Positions 63,511 to 64,000 of a stretch of DNA of 64,000 nt are shown in pieces (positions within the stretch are counted from its first letter, which is position 1; each line of letters starts with the position of its first letter). A program made the translations under genes and the position numbers. The stretch covers positions 186,001 to 250,000 of the forward strand of contig NZ_JAGEKP010000013.1 of assembly GCF_017565305.1 (NCBI RefSeq). The letters are read 5' to 3'. Below the pieces are notes generated by a model that was not told the origin of the DNA, ran no database searches, and worked only from the letters and a program-made list of their open reading frames with translations. The DNA comes from Leifsonia sp. TF02-11 (GTDB lineage Bacteria > Actinomycetota > Actinomycetes > Actinomycetales > Microbacteriaceae).

Positions 63511-64000
63511 TCGGTGAACCCGAGCACGATGCCGGCGACGTAGAGGCACATGTGCACGCGCTCGTCCTTGATCTCGAAGGGGAGACTGTCGTAATCGCGG
63601 AAGCCGGGGCCGTCGAACGCGGTCGCGAAGTCGTCGCGGGAGAACGACGTCGGGGCGATCCCTTCGCGGACGAGGCAGGCGGCTCCGGCCTCGTTGCGGT
63701 CGCGGAGGAGGTCGGGGTTGCCCTGCTGGACTCGGTAGAGCTCGTCGACTACGACAAGAGTGCCGGATGCGCACGAGAAGTCGATTTCGGCCAGCTGCTC
63801 GACGGTGAGATTGGCCGCGGGGGCACCCGCGTTCGAATGGATGAGACCGTTCGCAAATCGATGTTCGTCGGCTACGGCCCCGGATTGAGCCATACATTCC
63901 TTGTAGCGAGCGTGTGCAGTTTCGTAGTCGATCTGTGAGATCGAGCCCCGTTCCTTTGCCCGGGCGAGAAGTTCCCTCTCGAATCCGCTCAGGTTCTCGT
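63507..64000 (-). CDS. Hypothetical protein of the exporter operon (N-terminus outside window)
   Basis: The frame is open to the right edge, giving at least 163 residues. The visible part begins ENLSGFERELLARAKERGSISQIDYETAHARYKECMAQSG and ends HMCLYVAGIVLGFTE. Four cysteines are visible (KECMA, DFSCA, AACLV, HMCLY) and the text is rich in acidic residues. A Met at 63893 could be mistaken for the start, but similar-quality coding continues upstream. No family recognised; probably exported. GTGA overlap with the adaptor gene, so it is the first known member of the coupled four-gene operon. Confidence 0.7.
   Translation of the reverse strand, partial: ENLSGFERELLARAKERGSISQIDYETAHARYKECMAQSGAVADEHRFANGLIHSNAGAPAANLTVEQLAEIDFSCASGTLVVVDELYRVQQGNPDLLRDRNEAGAACLVREGIAPTSFSRDDFATAFDGPGFRDYDSLPFEIKDERVHMCLYVAGIVLGFTE

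Overview
The window is a high-GC chromosomal segment of an actinobacterium. The best match is Microbacteriaceae (Leifsonia-like). The reasons are the S13-S11-alpha-L17 operon without rpsD, the L13-S9-glmM-coaA-glmS-acpS-alr-tsaEBD order, a two-gene KhtTU-like antiporter, a PcrA-type helicase followed later by sucCD, heavy GTG start use, and many genes whose -10 box lies 6-7 nt before the start codon (predicted leaderless mRNAs). The genus is inference. Almost everything is coding: there are about 67 protein genes and no tRNA, rRNA, IS element, integrase or CRISPR array that I can support. No gene-free stretch exceeds 300 bases; the longest is the 270-base rplM leader.

Layout. 1-4.4 kb: end of adk, map, infA, rpmJ, rpsM, rpsK, rpoA, rplQ (translation and transcription core). 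4.4-9.3 kb: tandem GNAT, truA, an ankyrin membrane protein and a NarL-type two-component system. 9.3-12 kb: rplM, rpsI, glmM. 12-13.5 kb: an array of four paralogous XRE regulators, one lacking its N-terminus. 13.6-21.6 kb: coaA, glmS, acpS, alr, tsaE, a frameshifted APH-type kinase, tsaB, rimI, tsaD (cell-wall precursors and tRNA t6A). 21.7-25 kb: a DUF4190-like protein, a methyltransferase, CIRCE-controlled groES without groEL, rarD. 25.1-31.5 kb: Lrp-type regulator, aldehyde dehydrogenase, class I amidotransferase-like hydrolase, DUF3830 protein, and a polar amino-acid-type ABC importer, apparently one uptake and catabolism operon.

31.6-41.6 kb: guaB, a metallo-beta-lactamase lactonase-like gene with MarR and SRPBCC genes behind a perfect 38-bp palindrome, an ABC-F protein, a tautomerase-like protein, a MalY/PatB-type lyase, guaB3 and glpD. 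41.7-47.5 kb: KhtTU-type K+/H+ antiporter, SURF1, DUF3817, guaA (apparently starting at ATT) and a Bax inhibitor-1 protein. 47.5-53 kb: membrane protein, GDPD, pcrA, FUSC transporter. 53-57 kb (minus strand): deoxyribosyltransferase-like protein, LacI regulator, MpaB/DUF2236 oxygenase, and a thioester-domain surface protein with a LAATG sorting signal. 57-64 kb: sucCD, a membrane protein, and a translationally coupled exporter operon (permease, ATPase, adaptor, unknown protein) that runs off the window.

The most noteworthy non-housekeeping items are the lactonase-MarR operator, the hydrolase/dehydrogenase/DUF3830/ABC operon, the XRE array, the ATT start of guaA, and a 15-nt element placed identically after the -10 boxes of infA and rplM. 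None is proven new; each is stated with a test.
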